Shown in pieces: positions 30,101 to 39,838 of a DNA stretch of 64,000 nucleotides. The notes below the pieces were generated by a model. It did not search any database. It had not been told where the DNA came from and saw nothing but the letters and a program-made list of their open reading frames with translations. The stretch's first letter is position 1. Each line of letters begins with the position of its first letter. The stretch comes from Gracilaria domingensis (Eukaryota; Rhodophyta; Florideophyceae; Gracilariales; Gracilariaceae), in contig VCMS01000040.1 in the NCBI GenBank assembly GCA_022539475.1, positions 100,652-164,651 of the forward strand, in the 5' to 3' direction. The position numbers were made by a program, and so were the translations under genes.

Positions 30101-33100
30101 AAATACGGCGCCCGAACGAAGATATTCTGCTTGACAAGGCGTCGTTGAAAAACGTTTATGCACCCATCTTGCTCCACTTGCTTTCCTTACTCGTGAGACG
30201 CAGAACTGGGCCTGGACAGAAGTCCTCTATAAGCAGATATCATGGCATGGGCCGAAGTTAACAAAGTTAAACTTAGCTACATTTTTACGGGACTTAGAAA
30301 GCAACATTGCACAAATGCGCGCAAATGCGCACGAAGGAAGGTGAAGAGAACCTTCTTAGTCCAGTGCCAAATTAACTTTACAGTACTTTTAACCTGCGGT
30401 GTCAAGAGTTTCCACCTATAATCAGTAGGACACCTCTGCACATCGCCCTATCTAAAAGTCTTTTCCCACGCTCTGCTATATTCTCCTTGAGCTAAGAGGT
30501 GTCTTGGTTGTTCAGAACGGCATAGTGCACCAGCGTCAGTGTCGCGCATTTAACTGCGTGTACCCAAAGTACTTCTTGCAGCTACTTTCAGCTGCGCCCT
30601 ACAAAGCTCGTGAAGGTACGAACTGATGGAGACATAGCGATTTAAAGTTATTCAAGATGCTGCACGACGGGGGCAGTACATTTTGAAGGAAGACTTTTCT
30701 GGTCGAAGAAAGAGAAGCAAGCAAGGAGGCTGGGAGGGCAGCAAAGATCGATAAGAAGATTCAGGCGGCGGAATTGCTCGTTCGTGTTCTCTTAGATCAA
30801 AGGACTCGATAAGTTCTGAAGATTAGCTCCTTGCCACTGTATCACACTGTGGGGGAGCTACTCGCATTTCTGAGTGCGTTGAAGCGTCTTCATTTTGATG
30901 AAAACTATGATATCGTCAAGTCTTTTTGCTCTTCTTATCAGACATTTGCCAGGCGTATGCTGGGCTCGCATAAGCTGTGTCGACGAAAGCCCGCCTTACG
31001 TTCGAATATGAATATACTGATATCCACAGCAGAGCACTTTGACCCATTGCAAACTATATGCAAATGGAGGCTGTCATGGGCTTCGTGCGGTACCATGAGC
31101 CCTTGTGCCTGCTTGTGCCTGCACAGGTGCAGGCACAAGGGCTCTTGGTATTTGTGACTACCAAAACAGTAAAAGGAGTAGTTCACTAGTCACAACAATG
31201 CCATTTTGGGCAGTCACAACGCAATAGCAATAAAAAAGTAAGATAATGACTAATCGTTGTGCTAGCTACCGTATTCAGTCATTCTTTAATGTGTGGCAAA
31301 ATAGGTAGTCATAAATTATTTATGCACAAGTGCACTGCACAATGTGCAGTGACTTGGCCCGGAGAGGAATGAAAAAGGAGGCCATTAAACTAAACGTTGA
31401 GACTTTTTCAAGTTCTTTACTGGAGACGTGGATGGAAGGGTTGGTTTTATGTTTTGGGATTGTGGGATGTTCCATTTCACAGACTGTCAGCATCTATGGG
31501 TTCCATTTAGACAACAGTTTCTATCGCGAAAATTGATGAAGTTATCCTTCTTCTTGAAAACATCTTTTCCAGGGGCGTATTTGTGAATGATTATTTTCCT
31601 ATTTTAGAAAGTCATAGTTCCCACTTCTCTAAGAATCTGTTGTCATATATCTTCAAAAATATTTCAAAAATAGGTTACTGGCTACTTTTATTGTTGTTGT
31701 AGTCAGTCAAACGCGTATTTTTTCGAAAATAATCAGTCACAAAAAACCGTTTTTTGGGGGTGTACTACGGCCCTGACGCGAGGGGCTACAACGAAGCCCC
31801 AAAAACGCGATTATGCATAATCAAAGAAGTATACTCACTGGCTGCAAACTACAACCATCTTACCCTCACAAACTGAAAATTGTTTACCTCCGAGAAGCGG
31901 GGAACGATCCAGTCAAACGATGGATTTGGAAAACGCGGTCAGCTCAGGAGTCGACACTTCTTCAAGATTTGTTCATATCTTTGAAGGAATGAATGAATGC
32001 ATTCGTTCATGAATGCGAAAGTCACCGGAGGTGCAAGCACGAAGGGAGTCTTTGAGTGCGAACTAGACAGTCCACAGTGCGACGTGTGGTTTAGATATGG
32101 GGCGGCTGTCCTACCTTCGTACAGCCACCAGCAGCTAGATTTGCAACAAACCTGGCACGGGAAGAAAACAAGAATCGCTGATGTAATGTACCGTAGCGAT
32201 TGTGACAACTATCCGATCGCTTCACACAACTTGGTCACGAGAAAAGACAAATTTCAAGCTAACCCGTCGGCTTCCTCTAGCCCGGACGGGGCGTTGCACC
32301 CTGCGCAAAGCGCAATTGTACAGAGAGCTCTAAACACATGAAATGTTTTATTACTGCAACTCCGCTTGAACTCAGTTGGTTTCCATTCGCGTAGTAGAAT
32401 CAACGTTAGAAAACCTTAGGAAAGAACGTCTGCGTGATGTTTCGATTCCTTGTCTGCTGGCCTTCTAATGGATTCCAGCATCGTTTTGAGGATTTCGACA
32501 AACCCCAAAATCGATGCGAATACAATTTGTTACGATTTTGCCACGAAGGTACCGTCGGTACAAAGGTACCTGTACCGCTGGAGCCACACATGTGCGCATC
32601 AGAACCAACCCTGGGCATGGTATTCGTGTACGACTTTGCCCCAAAGATGTTGAATTCACAAGCAATAAGCGACTTTCTCTCCTGCGCCTTGGAACCAAGC
32701 TGACCACCGCCCATGGCGCCGTTCGCACTACAAGACAAAGCGTCAACGAACGATAAGCCTGCGCAACGTGTGCCACGCGTGAGGGGCGCCACGAGCGCAT
32801 AAGAATGCAGCCAATAGCGTACTGCCAGCTGTTCCGCATTCGTTTGTCACCCACTCATAACCGTCACCAGCGCACACATCGCGCGCAACATACACAGCGC
32901 GGGCAAATCAAACGTCCACAAGTGGAGCCATGGCACCGACAGTGCCCGCCGGCGCGCGGGGCCGAGCCCACACAGTGTAAGGCTTTTGAAGCGGCCGCCT
33001 CTTCCGCCGTCGACCGTAACTGCATAAAGAGCGCTGCCTTCTTCACCACCGCGTCTGCGCTTAGACTGCAGTCCTCGCTCTTCTCCACTGATTGCCGATC

Positions 33101-33167
33101 GTAAAGTCGACAGAGGTAGAGGGCATTGAGAATTCTTCTGTTCTGCTGAAACAGCTCGTTCTGCAAC
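27101..33167. other. Six-kb stretch without a supportable gene
   Basis: Moderate-to-low GC, many stops in all frames, only short frames with no recognisable domains. Notable content: the inverted repeat at 31092-31149 and scattered A/T-rich stretches around 31.2-31.8 kb. Close to 33.0 kb composition rises again toward the S-adenosylhomocysteinase promoter. It may hold decayed repeats or non-coding RNAs that cannot be recognised by eye. Confidence 0.5.
31092..31149. repeat. Inverted repeat with about 21-bp arms and internal duplication
   Basis: Arms 31092-31112 and 31129-31149 are complementary with one mismatch. Inside, CTTGTGCCTG is duplicated, so an alternative shorter hairpin with a 2-nt loop also forms. 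Confidence 0.8.
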
Positions 33168-34643
33168 ATGACTGCCACTGAAGTTGCGACTACCAAGGCG
33201 GTTTCACCGCTGCCAGAGTCTGAGTACAAGGTGAAGGACATGGGTCTCGCCGAATTCGGACGTAAGGAAATGGACATGGCCGAGGTAGAGATGCCCGGTT
33301 TGATGGCCTGCCGCGAGGAAATGGGCGCCAAGAAGCCCCTTACCGGCGCTAAGGTGATGGGATCTTTGCACATGACAATTCAGACCGCCGTTCTTATCGA
33401 GACCCTCAAGGAGCTTGGTGCCGACATTCGTTGGTGCTCTTGCAACATTTTCTCCACGCAGGATCATGCGGCCTCTGCTGTGGTTGCCAAGGGAACTGCT
33501 TCCGTGTTCGCATGGAAGGGAGAGACGCTCGATGAGTACTGGTGGTGCACTGAGAGGGCGCTCACCTGGCCGGATGGTTCTGGCCCGGATATCATCGTGG
33601 ATGATGGTGGAGATGCTACTCTGCTGATTCATGAAGGATTCAAGGCTGAGATCGCGTATGAGAAAGATGGCACTCTGCCAGACCCGGATTCCACTGACAA
33701 TGCGGAATTCAAGGTTGTTTTGAGGACGATTCGTGACGGATTGAAGACTAATCCTAAGCGTTGGCACGATGTGGTGGACAAAATGGTTGGAGTGTCTGAG
33801 GAAACTACCACTGGTGTACATCGTCTGATCGAACGTGCCAGAGATGGTACTTTGTTATTCCCGGCTATTAATGTGAACGACAGTGTCACGAAGAGCAAAT
33901 TCGACAACGTGTATGGATGTCGTCACTCTCTTCCGGATGGTATCATGAGGGCCACTGATGTTATGCTTGCTGGCAAGACAGTTATGATTTGCGGTTATGG
34001 TGACGTTGGAAAGGGATCCGCCCAGGCCATGAAGGCTGCTGGCGCTCGCTGCTTGGTGGCTGAGATCGACCCGATCTGTGCGCTGCAGGCGACCATGGAA
34101 GGGTTCCAAGTGGCGCGTCTGGAGGACGTGGTCTCTGAGGTTGATATCGTGATCACTGCCACCGGAAACAAGGACATTGTGCTTGTGGACCAAATGGAAA
34201 AGATGAAGAACAATGCCATCGTGGGTAACATTGGTCACTTTGACAACGAGATCGATATCGCCGGACTGGAATCTTATGAAGGTATCACCAAGATTGAGAT
34301 CAAGCCGCAGGTGCACAGGTGGGTGTTCCCGGACGGCCATGGCATCATCATGCTTGCCGAGGGCCGTCTGATGAACCTTGGCTGCGCCACTGGTCACCCC
34401 AGCTTCGTGATGAGCTGCTCGTTCACCAACCAGACGCTTGCGCAGGTGGAGCTTTGGGAGAATCGTGCGTCGGGCAAGTATGAGAACAATGTGTACATCT
34501 TGCCGAAGGTGCTCGACGAGAAGGTGGCTCGTCTGCATTTGAAGCACTTGAACGCCAAGCTGACTGAGCTCAAGCCGCACCAGGCCGAGTACATTGGCCT
34601 CGACGTGAGCGGCCCGTACAAGCCAGAGAGCTACAGGTATTAA
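33168..34643 (+). CDS. AHCY: S-adenosylhomocysteinase (SAHase)
   Basis: Reversibly hydrolyses S-adenosylhomocysteine to adenosine and homocysteine, removing the product inhibitor of methyltransferases; NAD-dependent cytosolic tetramer. The product is 491 residues from the ATG at 33168. It shows [36 protein letters not shown] and [13 protein letters not shown], then [20 protein letters not shown] and the NAD-binding [20 protein letters not shown], the [13 protein letters not shown] block and the C-terminal KPESYRY that reaches into the neighbouring subunit follow. The insertion around residues 150-190 ([17 protein letters not shown]) is typical of the plant/bacterial long form rather than the 432-residue animal form. 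Single exon with an AATAAA 74 nt past the stop. Confidence 0.98.
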   Translation: MTATEVATTKAVSPLPESEYKVKDMGLAEFGRKEMDMAEVEMPGLMACREEMGAKKPLTGAKVMGSLHMTIQTAVLIETLKELGADIRWCSCNIFSTQDHAASAVVAKGTASVFAWKGETLDEYWWCTERALTWPDGSGPDIIVDDGGDATLLIHEGFKAEIAYEKDGTLPDPDSTDNAEFKVVLRTIRDGLKTNPKRWHDVVDKMVGVSEETTTGVHRLIERARDGTLLFPAINVNDSVTKSKFDNVYGCRHSLPDGIMRATDVMLAGKTVMICGYGDVGKGSAQAMKAAGARCLVAEIDPICALQATMEGFQVARLEDVVSEVDIVITATGNKDIVLVDQMEKMKNNAIVGNIGHFDNEIDIAGLESYEGITKIEIKPQVHRWVFPDGHGIIMLAEGRLMNLGCATGHPSFVMSCSFTNQTLAQVELWENRASGKYENNVYILPKVLDEKVARLHLKHLNAKLTELKPHQAEYIGLDVSGPYKPESYRY

Positions 34644-35283
34644 AGAAGGCGCGTGTGCGTGCCTTTCCCCGTGCTGGCGCTGAAGGAGCGTTTGTTATGC
34701 TTGTGGTCGCTTTTTCAATAAAAGAGGGAGCGAGCAACTGCGTGATTGATGCATCACAATGCTGTTTCGCGACGCCGATGCTGTCTATTCCGGGAGCAAG
34801 ATGCATATGTGCACATGTGAGCGTCTGGACGCAGAGGCCGACAGCGAGCGCGGCGTGGCGGGCTCGGAATGCGTGCGCAGCATTATACTGTACGCTGCAG
34901 CAGAGGTATATACGCTGTGATATACACAAGTCTTCTTTAATCTGTCTACGCTCGGAATCTGGTGGCACGAGTGGCGCGCGACAGGCGGCGCGAGAGAATC
35001 TCAAACAATCACTCTTTCTTTTTTACTCCATCAACACACACAAAAAAAGAGAAGACAAAAACGCCAAACTGTCGCCCCGAAAAAAGAAGCACAACGCGGC
35101 CAAAAAAACGCCCAGCCCGTCGTCAAACGCCACCGCCCGAAAAAAGAAACGCTCGCGGGGAGGGCGCACGCGCCATACACCAAAACGCACGCACACATGC
35201 GAGGCCACCCCCCGCGGAAGAAAAAGGCACGCCGGCAAAACTCCGAAACAACCAAAAAAAGAACTACTCACAGGCAAACGCAA
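34644..35283. other. Convergent 3' spacer between SAHase and the Hint gene
   Basis: Starts with the SAHase 3' end (AATAAA at 34717). 35020-35280 is A-tract rich on the plus strand with repeated CCGAAAAAAGAA-like motifs, i.e. U-rich in the Hint transcript 3' region. No gene seen. Confidence 0.6.
34717..34722 (+). promoter_or_regulatory. Candidate poly(A) signal AATAAA of SAHase
   Basis: 74 nt after the stop codon, in a U-rich context (TTTTTCAATAAAAG). Confidence 0.5.
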
Positions 35284-36587
35284 CTACAACGCCGCCGCGC
35301 CGTTGGGCAGCAGCTTGGCCACGCTGTCGAGCCCGCCGTCCAGGAAGCTGCCGCTCCAGCCGAACAGCGCGTACACCAGCCTCAGCGGCGCCATCAGCGC
35401 CGACGCCGTGCAGATCTCCACGCTCTGCGTGAACGTGCTCGCCCTCACGCCGTTCACCACAATGTCGCCCTGCAGCGTCTGCGGGTTGTACAGCCCGGTG
35501 TTCCTCACCATCGACACCTTCGACACGGCCGCAACCGCGCCGCTGTCCAGCTCCATCGTGTCTCCCACCTTCACGCTCGACGGCAAGGCGTCCATTCACG
35601 TACATGTAGTGTCCCACCGTGGCCTCCACGCTGCGTCCGTTCTCCAGCTCCATCTTCACAAACTTGTTCGTCACGTCCGACAGGCGGTGAGAGAACATGA
35701 ACACCTCCGAGAACTGCTGGTGTCCCACCAGCACCGAGTCTCCCACCTCAAGTTGATCCATGCGCTTGACCGAGCCGTCCTCGAGCTGCACTGAGCCGTC
35801 AGCCGGGAAGCAGATCGGATCGTCCGTGGGCGATGGTTCCACCAATTCGTCCTCGTCCGTGACGATCGGAGATGCGATGGCAATGGGCGTGTCGGTGGTC
35901 TCTCCGCCTGGGACAACTACACCCGTGCCGGTGCCAGTGCCGGTGCCCTCGGTCGGAGTGGGTTCCGTCGGAGGCTCCGCCGGCATCTGAGTGGGCTCCG
36001 GAGGCGGCAACATTGGCTCCTCAGTTTCCACCGGCGTCTCTTCGGGCTCCGGCTCTGGGCGTCGGAACGCCGAATAGCGGCAAATTCCAGGAACGCTGGG
36101 ATCGTCCACAATCATGTAGCGACGGGAGCCAAAGTACTGATCGAGGCCGACGACAACGTCCCCGGCGGGCTGAAAGATGATGACCAAAGTACCCACCGGG
36201 AAACTCAAGGCGCCGCACACACGAGGAGAGTCCTCCACGCCGAAGAGTGCAGGCACTTGGGGCGGTCGCGACGCGTCGCGGCCGGCGCGAGCTGTCGGCG
36301 ACCACGAGGTCGGCAGCCATGGCAGCGTCGACAATGGGCATGGCACCGTCATCGGTACAGCGGTTGGGGCCAAGCGCCATGACGTTGTGGGGAATCACGC
36401 CTTCGGCGTTGGCGGTTTCGGTGTGCGTAATGCGGAAGGGACAACTTCCGCCAAGGCTCTGACTGAGGTTGAAGGTGCCGATGGCATCGTCGGCTACGGT
36501 TTGGCGCCCGGAAATCGGCAACAGCACCGCCGCGGCGCGGGCGACGAAAAGCGCGGCGAACGCCACGCACATTGTGGAGAGGCGCAT
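35284..36587 (-). CDS. Secreted protein with C-terminal hedgehog-type Hint domain; two apparent frameshifts
   Basis: Hint domains self-process by N-S acyl shift at a leading Cys. The minus strand starts with a signal peptide (MRLSTMCVAFAALFVARAAA) at 36587. A Cys-containing extracellular domain (CPFRITHTETANAEGVIPHN, later FPVGTLVIIFQPAGDVVVG) follows, then a Pro/Glu/Thr linker with a GTGTGTGTG run. The Hint block starts ICFPADGSVQLEDGSVKRM and continues with QLEVGDSVLVG. The TxxH of ATVGHYMYV comes next, and LPSSVKVGDTMELDSGAV and GLYNPQTLQGDIVVNGV close the domain. The catalytic Cys, the TxxH and the final block are all present. The frame changes near 36265 and near 35600, each time by +1, as if one base were extra at each place. 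Either there are assembly errors or the gene is a recent pseudogene. Red algae are known to carry such proteins. Role (wall or adhesion signalling) is inference. Confidence 0.82.
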
Positions 36588-38719
36588 AATGGAAAGGGCT
36601 GCGGAGGCGAAGTGGGGCACGGGGAAGAAATGAGCGGGCAGGCAAGTGCGGAGCTCAGCGAGGAAGACGTTGGGGTGAGCGGCGGGCGCAAGAGGGAGAG
36701 ACGGAAGGCGTCCGGGAAGACACAGCCGGCGCGTTATACGGGTGCACGGCGGCGCGTCGAGACGCAACGCGCCACCCAGCACAAAAGCGGCGCGCAAAAA
36801 GGCACGCAACCGCGCACGCGCCGCGCACGCGCCGCGCCGCGAAACAACGTCAGCGCGTGTAACGGGTGGCCGTGCGCGTCCAGCGCCGTGCACGGCGCGG
36901 CGCGAGCACACGCGCCGCTGTCAGAACGAGCCGTCGAGGCGCAAATTCGCCCGACACGTCGCCCACGTGCGCGCCGCTTTTGCGCGCCGCGGGCAGCGCT
37001 TGCCACGTAGAGCGGGCGCGAGGGGACGTGCCTGCCGCCGATTGGCGGCGCGTGCGAGTGCAAGGCGCGCCGCTTTACAGTTGCGGCGGCGCGCGGCGCG
37101 CGCGCGCTGGCGTGATCGGAGAACGTGCTCGGCGCCGTCGCCGCCGCCGCGCCGCGCCGCCGCGCCGCCGCGCCGCCGTGCGGCGCCGTCCGTCTGACAG
37201 TGGCGCTTGGTGGAACGGCACCATCCATCGGCGCGAGCGCGCCGCGCGCCCGCGCTGCCGCCGCCACTGCGCCCCGATCGGCGCGCCCCGCCGCCGCGCG
37301 CGCAGCGGCGCGGCATCGTCGGCCGCGACGACGCGCCCGCTGCTGGCGCGCATTTCGGCGCATGTGCCTCATGCACTCCACCCACCAAACGGCACACTGC
37401 TGATGCGCGCGGTGAGCACTTGTTCCGCGCACAGCATGTCGTCCACCGCGATTAGGGTTTTCGAAACGCCATTGCGCGCACTTTTTGTGACCGTTTTTGT
37501 GCGCCGCGCAACACATTGCTGGCCGCGCAAAAGGTAGGCGAAACAGCTCGTCGCCCTTATTTTTGCGCCGCTGGTGCTGTGCGCGCGCCAGGAATCAGAT
37601 CGTCGACACTGGCGAACGGTTTCACGCGCTTGCTGCCCCGATTGCAGCCCCGCTTTTGCACGACACCACCCGGTGGGTGCCCCCCCTTCGTTTCGGTTGT
37701 GTGTTTCTACCAAGGTGCCGCGCCGACGCAGATACGTACGAGTCACAGCGCTGTATCCAGTATCACAGCTCGTATCGGCGCCCAGATCAGCAGCGTAGCC
37801 GCTTCCATCAGGTCGCGTTTGATTTTTTTTTTGGCATATGCCTGGTCTTGTGACTGTTGTGCAAGCCTTTTACATGCTTGGTTCTTGCAACACGCGCGCT
37901 CCAACTAAACTTACTTTGGCTGTTCATGTGTAAGGTGTTCACCATCAAATCTCATCGTGCTCTGATCTTGCCACACCAGTCCATGGTGATCGGCATCATC
38001 ATCATCATGATCTTTCGTCTTGCATGCATTTCGCTCGGATTTGCTTTATGATAACCTTTTCTGAACGTTTAAAATCGGTATCACAAATTTCAAAGTCACT
38101 TACATCCGCTGTGTGACACGCTGCGACTGTTTTCGATGTGCTGGCATGAACGGAATGGCCATCATCGGGCAGTAACAGGCAGTCGTTGCTGGTCTTCAAA
38201 TCGCCAAATTCTCGGAGCCACTTGTTTTGGGGCCATCCGTTGCGGTATCATCCCACCTCACAACGGATTACAACTGCTTACAGCTCACCATGCCAGCTCG
38301 CGATGTACGTGTACCGACGTTGCACCTGCCTAGTAGGCACTGCCTACCCTGCTGGATACTTGCGCGCCTTTCTGCCCCACTTGTGCCCAGAAGTTCGCGC
38401 GAACGCAATTGACAACTACATATGAATTCAAGCAATTGAGCTCTTTAAGTTCTCTTTGTGTCCACTTGCGATACGGATACACGTGCTACAGGGATACACG
38501 TTCCATTCAAACGCGATCAACTCAACTAAATTGGATCTACCTTGATCCGCCGTGACCCCGTGGCGCTCGCCGTCGACGACCTGCACACGGCTGCGCCACA
38601 TCGTCATTTTGCGAAGTGCCGCTTCTTCGTAGACACCTCCCGTCCCAATCGTAGCAGCCTTTGAGCAACAACTGACCAGGGGAGCATCGCACCTCATCAG
38701 CTCTGCCTAGTTGTTCAAC
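36588..38719. other. GC island and spacer between the Hint gene and RPS5
   Basis: 36.6-37.5 kb is GC-rich (GCGCGC and GCCGCC) with only compositional frames; 37.5-38.7 kb returns to average composition with no supportable gene. It should hold two divergent promoters. Confidence 0.55.
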
Positions 38720-39304
38720 ATGGCCGTCGTCAGTGAAGTTAAGCTCTACAACAGATGGTCCTTCGAAGACGTGCGCGTCGAAGACATCTGTCTCAACGAT
38801 TACATCGCCGTCAATCAACGCAGCGCCGTCTATCTTCCACATACAGCCGGTCGTTACAACGCCAAGCGATTCCGAAAAGCACAATGTCCCATCGTCGAAC
38901 GTCTGGTGTGCTCACTCATGATGCACGGTAGGAACAATGGTAAGAAGATCATGGCCGTTCGCATTGTCAAGCATTGCTTCGAAATCATTCATTTGCTTAC
39001 GGATCAGAACCCGATCCAAGTTCTGGTTGACGCAGTTGTCAACTCTGGTCCCAGAGAAGATTCTACTCGTATTGGATCGGCCGGTACTGTGCGTCGTCAG
39101 GCTGTTGATGTCTCTCCCATGCGTCGCATTAATGTCGCCTTGTATTTGTTGTGTACTGGCGCTCGTGAGGCCGCTTTCCGATCGATTAAGACCATTGCGG
39201 AGTGCCTGGCTGATGAGCTTATCAATGCCGCGAAAGGATCAAGCAATTCGTATGCCATCAAGAAGAAGGACGAAGTAGAACGTGTGGCAAAGGCCAATCG
39301 TTAA
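38720..39304 (+). CDS. RPS5: Small-subunit ribosomal protein uS7 (RPS5)
   Basis: Cytosolic 40S head protein that contacts the mRNA exit channel and 18S rRNA. The product is 194 residues from the ATG at 38720 ([20 protein letters not shown]). It holds [59 protein letters not shown] and the invariant C-terminus [20 protein letters not shown]. Length and sequence match other eukaryotes closely. No coding intron is seen, unlike RPS8 and RPL24 in this window. A 5' UTR intron is possible but not demonstrable. Confidence 0.98.
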   Translation: MAVVSEVKLYNRWSFEDVRVEDICLNDYIAVNQRSAVYLPHTAGRYNAKRFRKAQCPIVERLVCSLMMHGRNNGKKIMAVRIVKHCFEIIHLLTDQNPIQVLVDAVVNSGPREDSTRIGSAGTVRRQAVDVSPMRRINVALYLLCTGAREAAFRSIKTIAECLADELINAAKGSSNSYAIKKKDEVERVAKANR

Positions 39305-39838
39305 GCTTCCTTTTGGTTGCTTATGGTTGTTTTACTTTGTTCCGTGCGTGGATTGCGACCAGTTGGCTACGTCTGTTGTACAACGCTCCTTGCGGAACGC
39401 TGGAGGAACGAAGGTGCGTACGTTTGCGCCGCGACTTCCAAAGTAAACAAAAGCGTGCCTTGCCTTCGTTGTCCGGCGTTGTAGTCCGCTTCGGCGACTC
39501 AGTCCATATCTACAAGCACAAACCGCCGTTGTGCGCGGCCCCAGTACGCGTAGCAGCGGAAAGATTTCTGTCGCGAACGCTGGTCGAATATCTAAGTGGC
39601 GAAGCGAAAGTGCAAGCAGACGTTGCGTTTGGAGTGTGAACGGCCACGCGACCCGTGTCGGGCTTGCCGTTCGTCTTCGTTTTGCCATGCGAGCTTGCCC
39701 AAACTCTCCTCCCTCCTGTCTGCCTCGCTTCCTATCCCTCCATCTCGTTTCGTCCCGCTTTTTGTCCGTAGCATTCTCTCACATTCGACGTTCGTCCAGT
39801 AAACTTCTGGCGGCTGAAGTCTAACTGCTTGGTCTGCG
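39305..39838. other. Spacer between RPS5 and coiled-coil gene
   Basis: No gene seen. The last about 130 bp are pyrimidine-rich (CTCCCTCCTGTCTGCCTCG), typical of a promoter or leader. Confidence 0.5.

Noticed and set aside
36734-37516. Long frames on both strands in the 36.7-37.5 kb GC island
   Set aside because: Compositional, overlapping, no domain.
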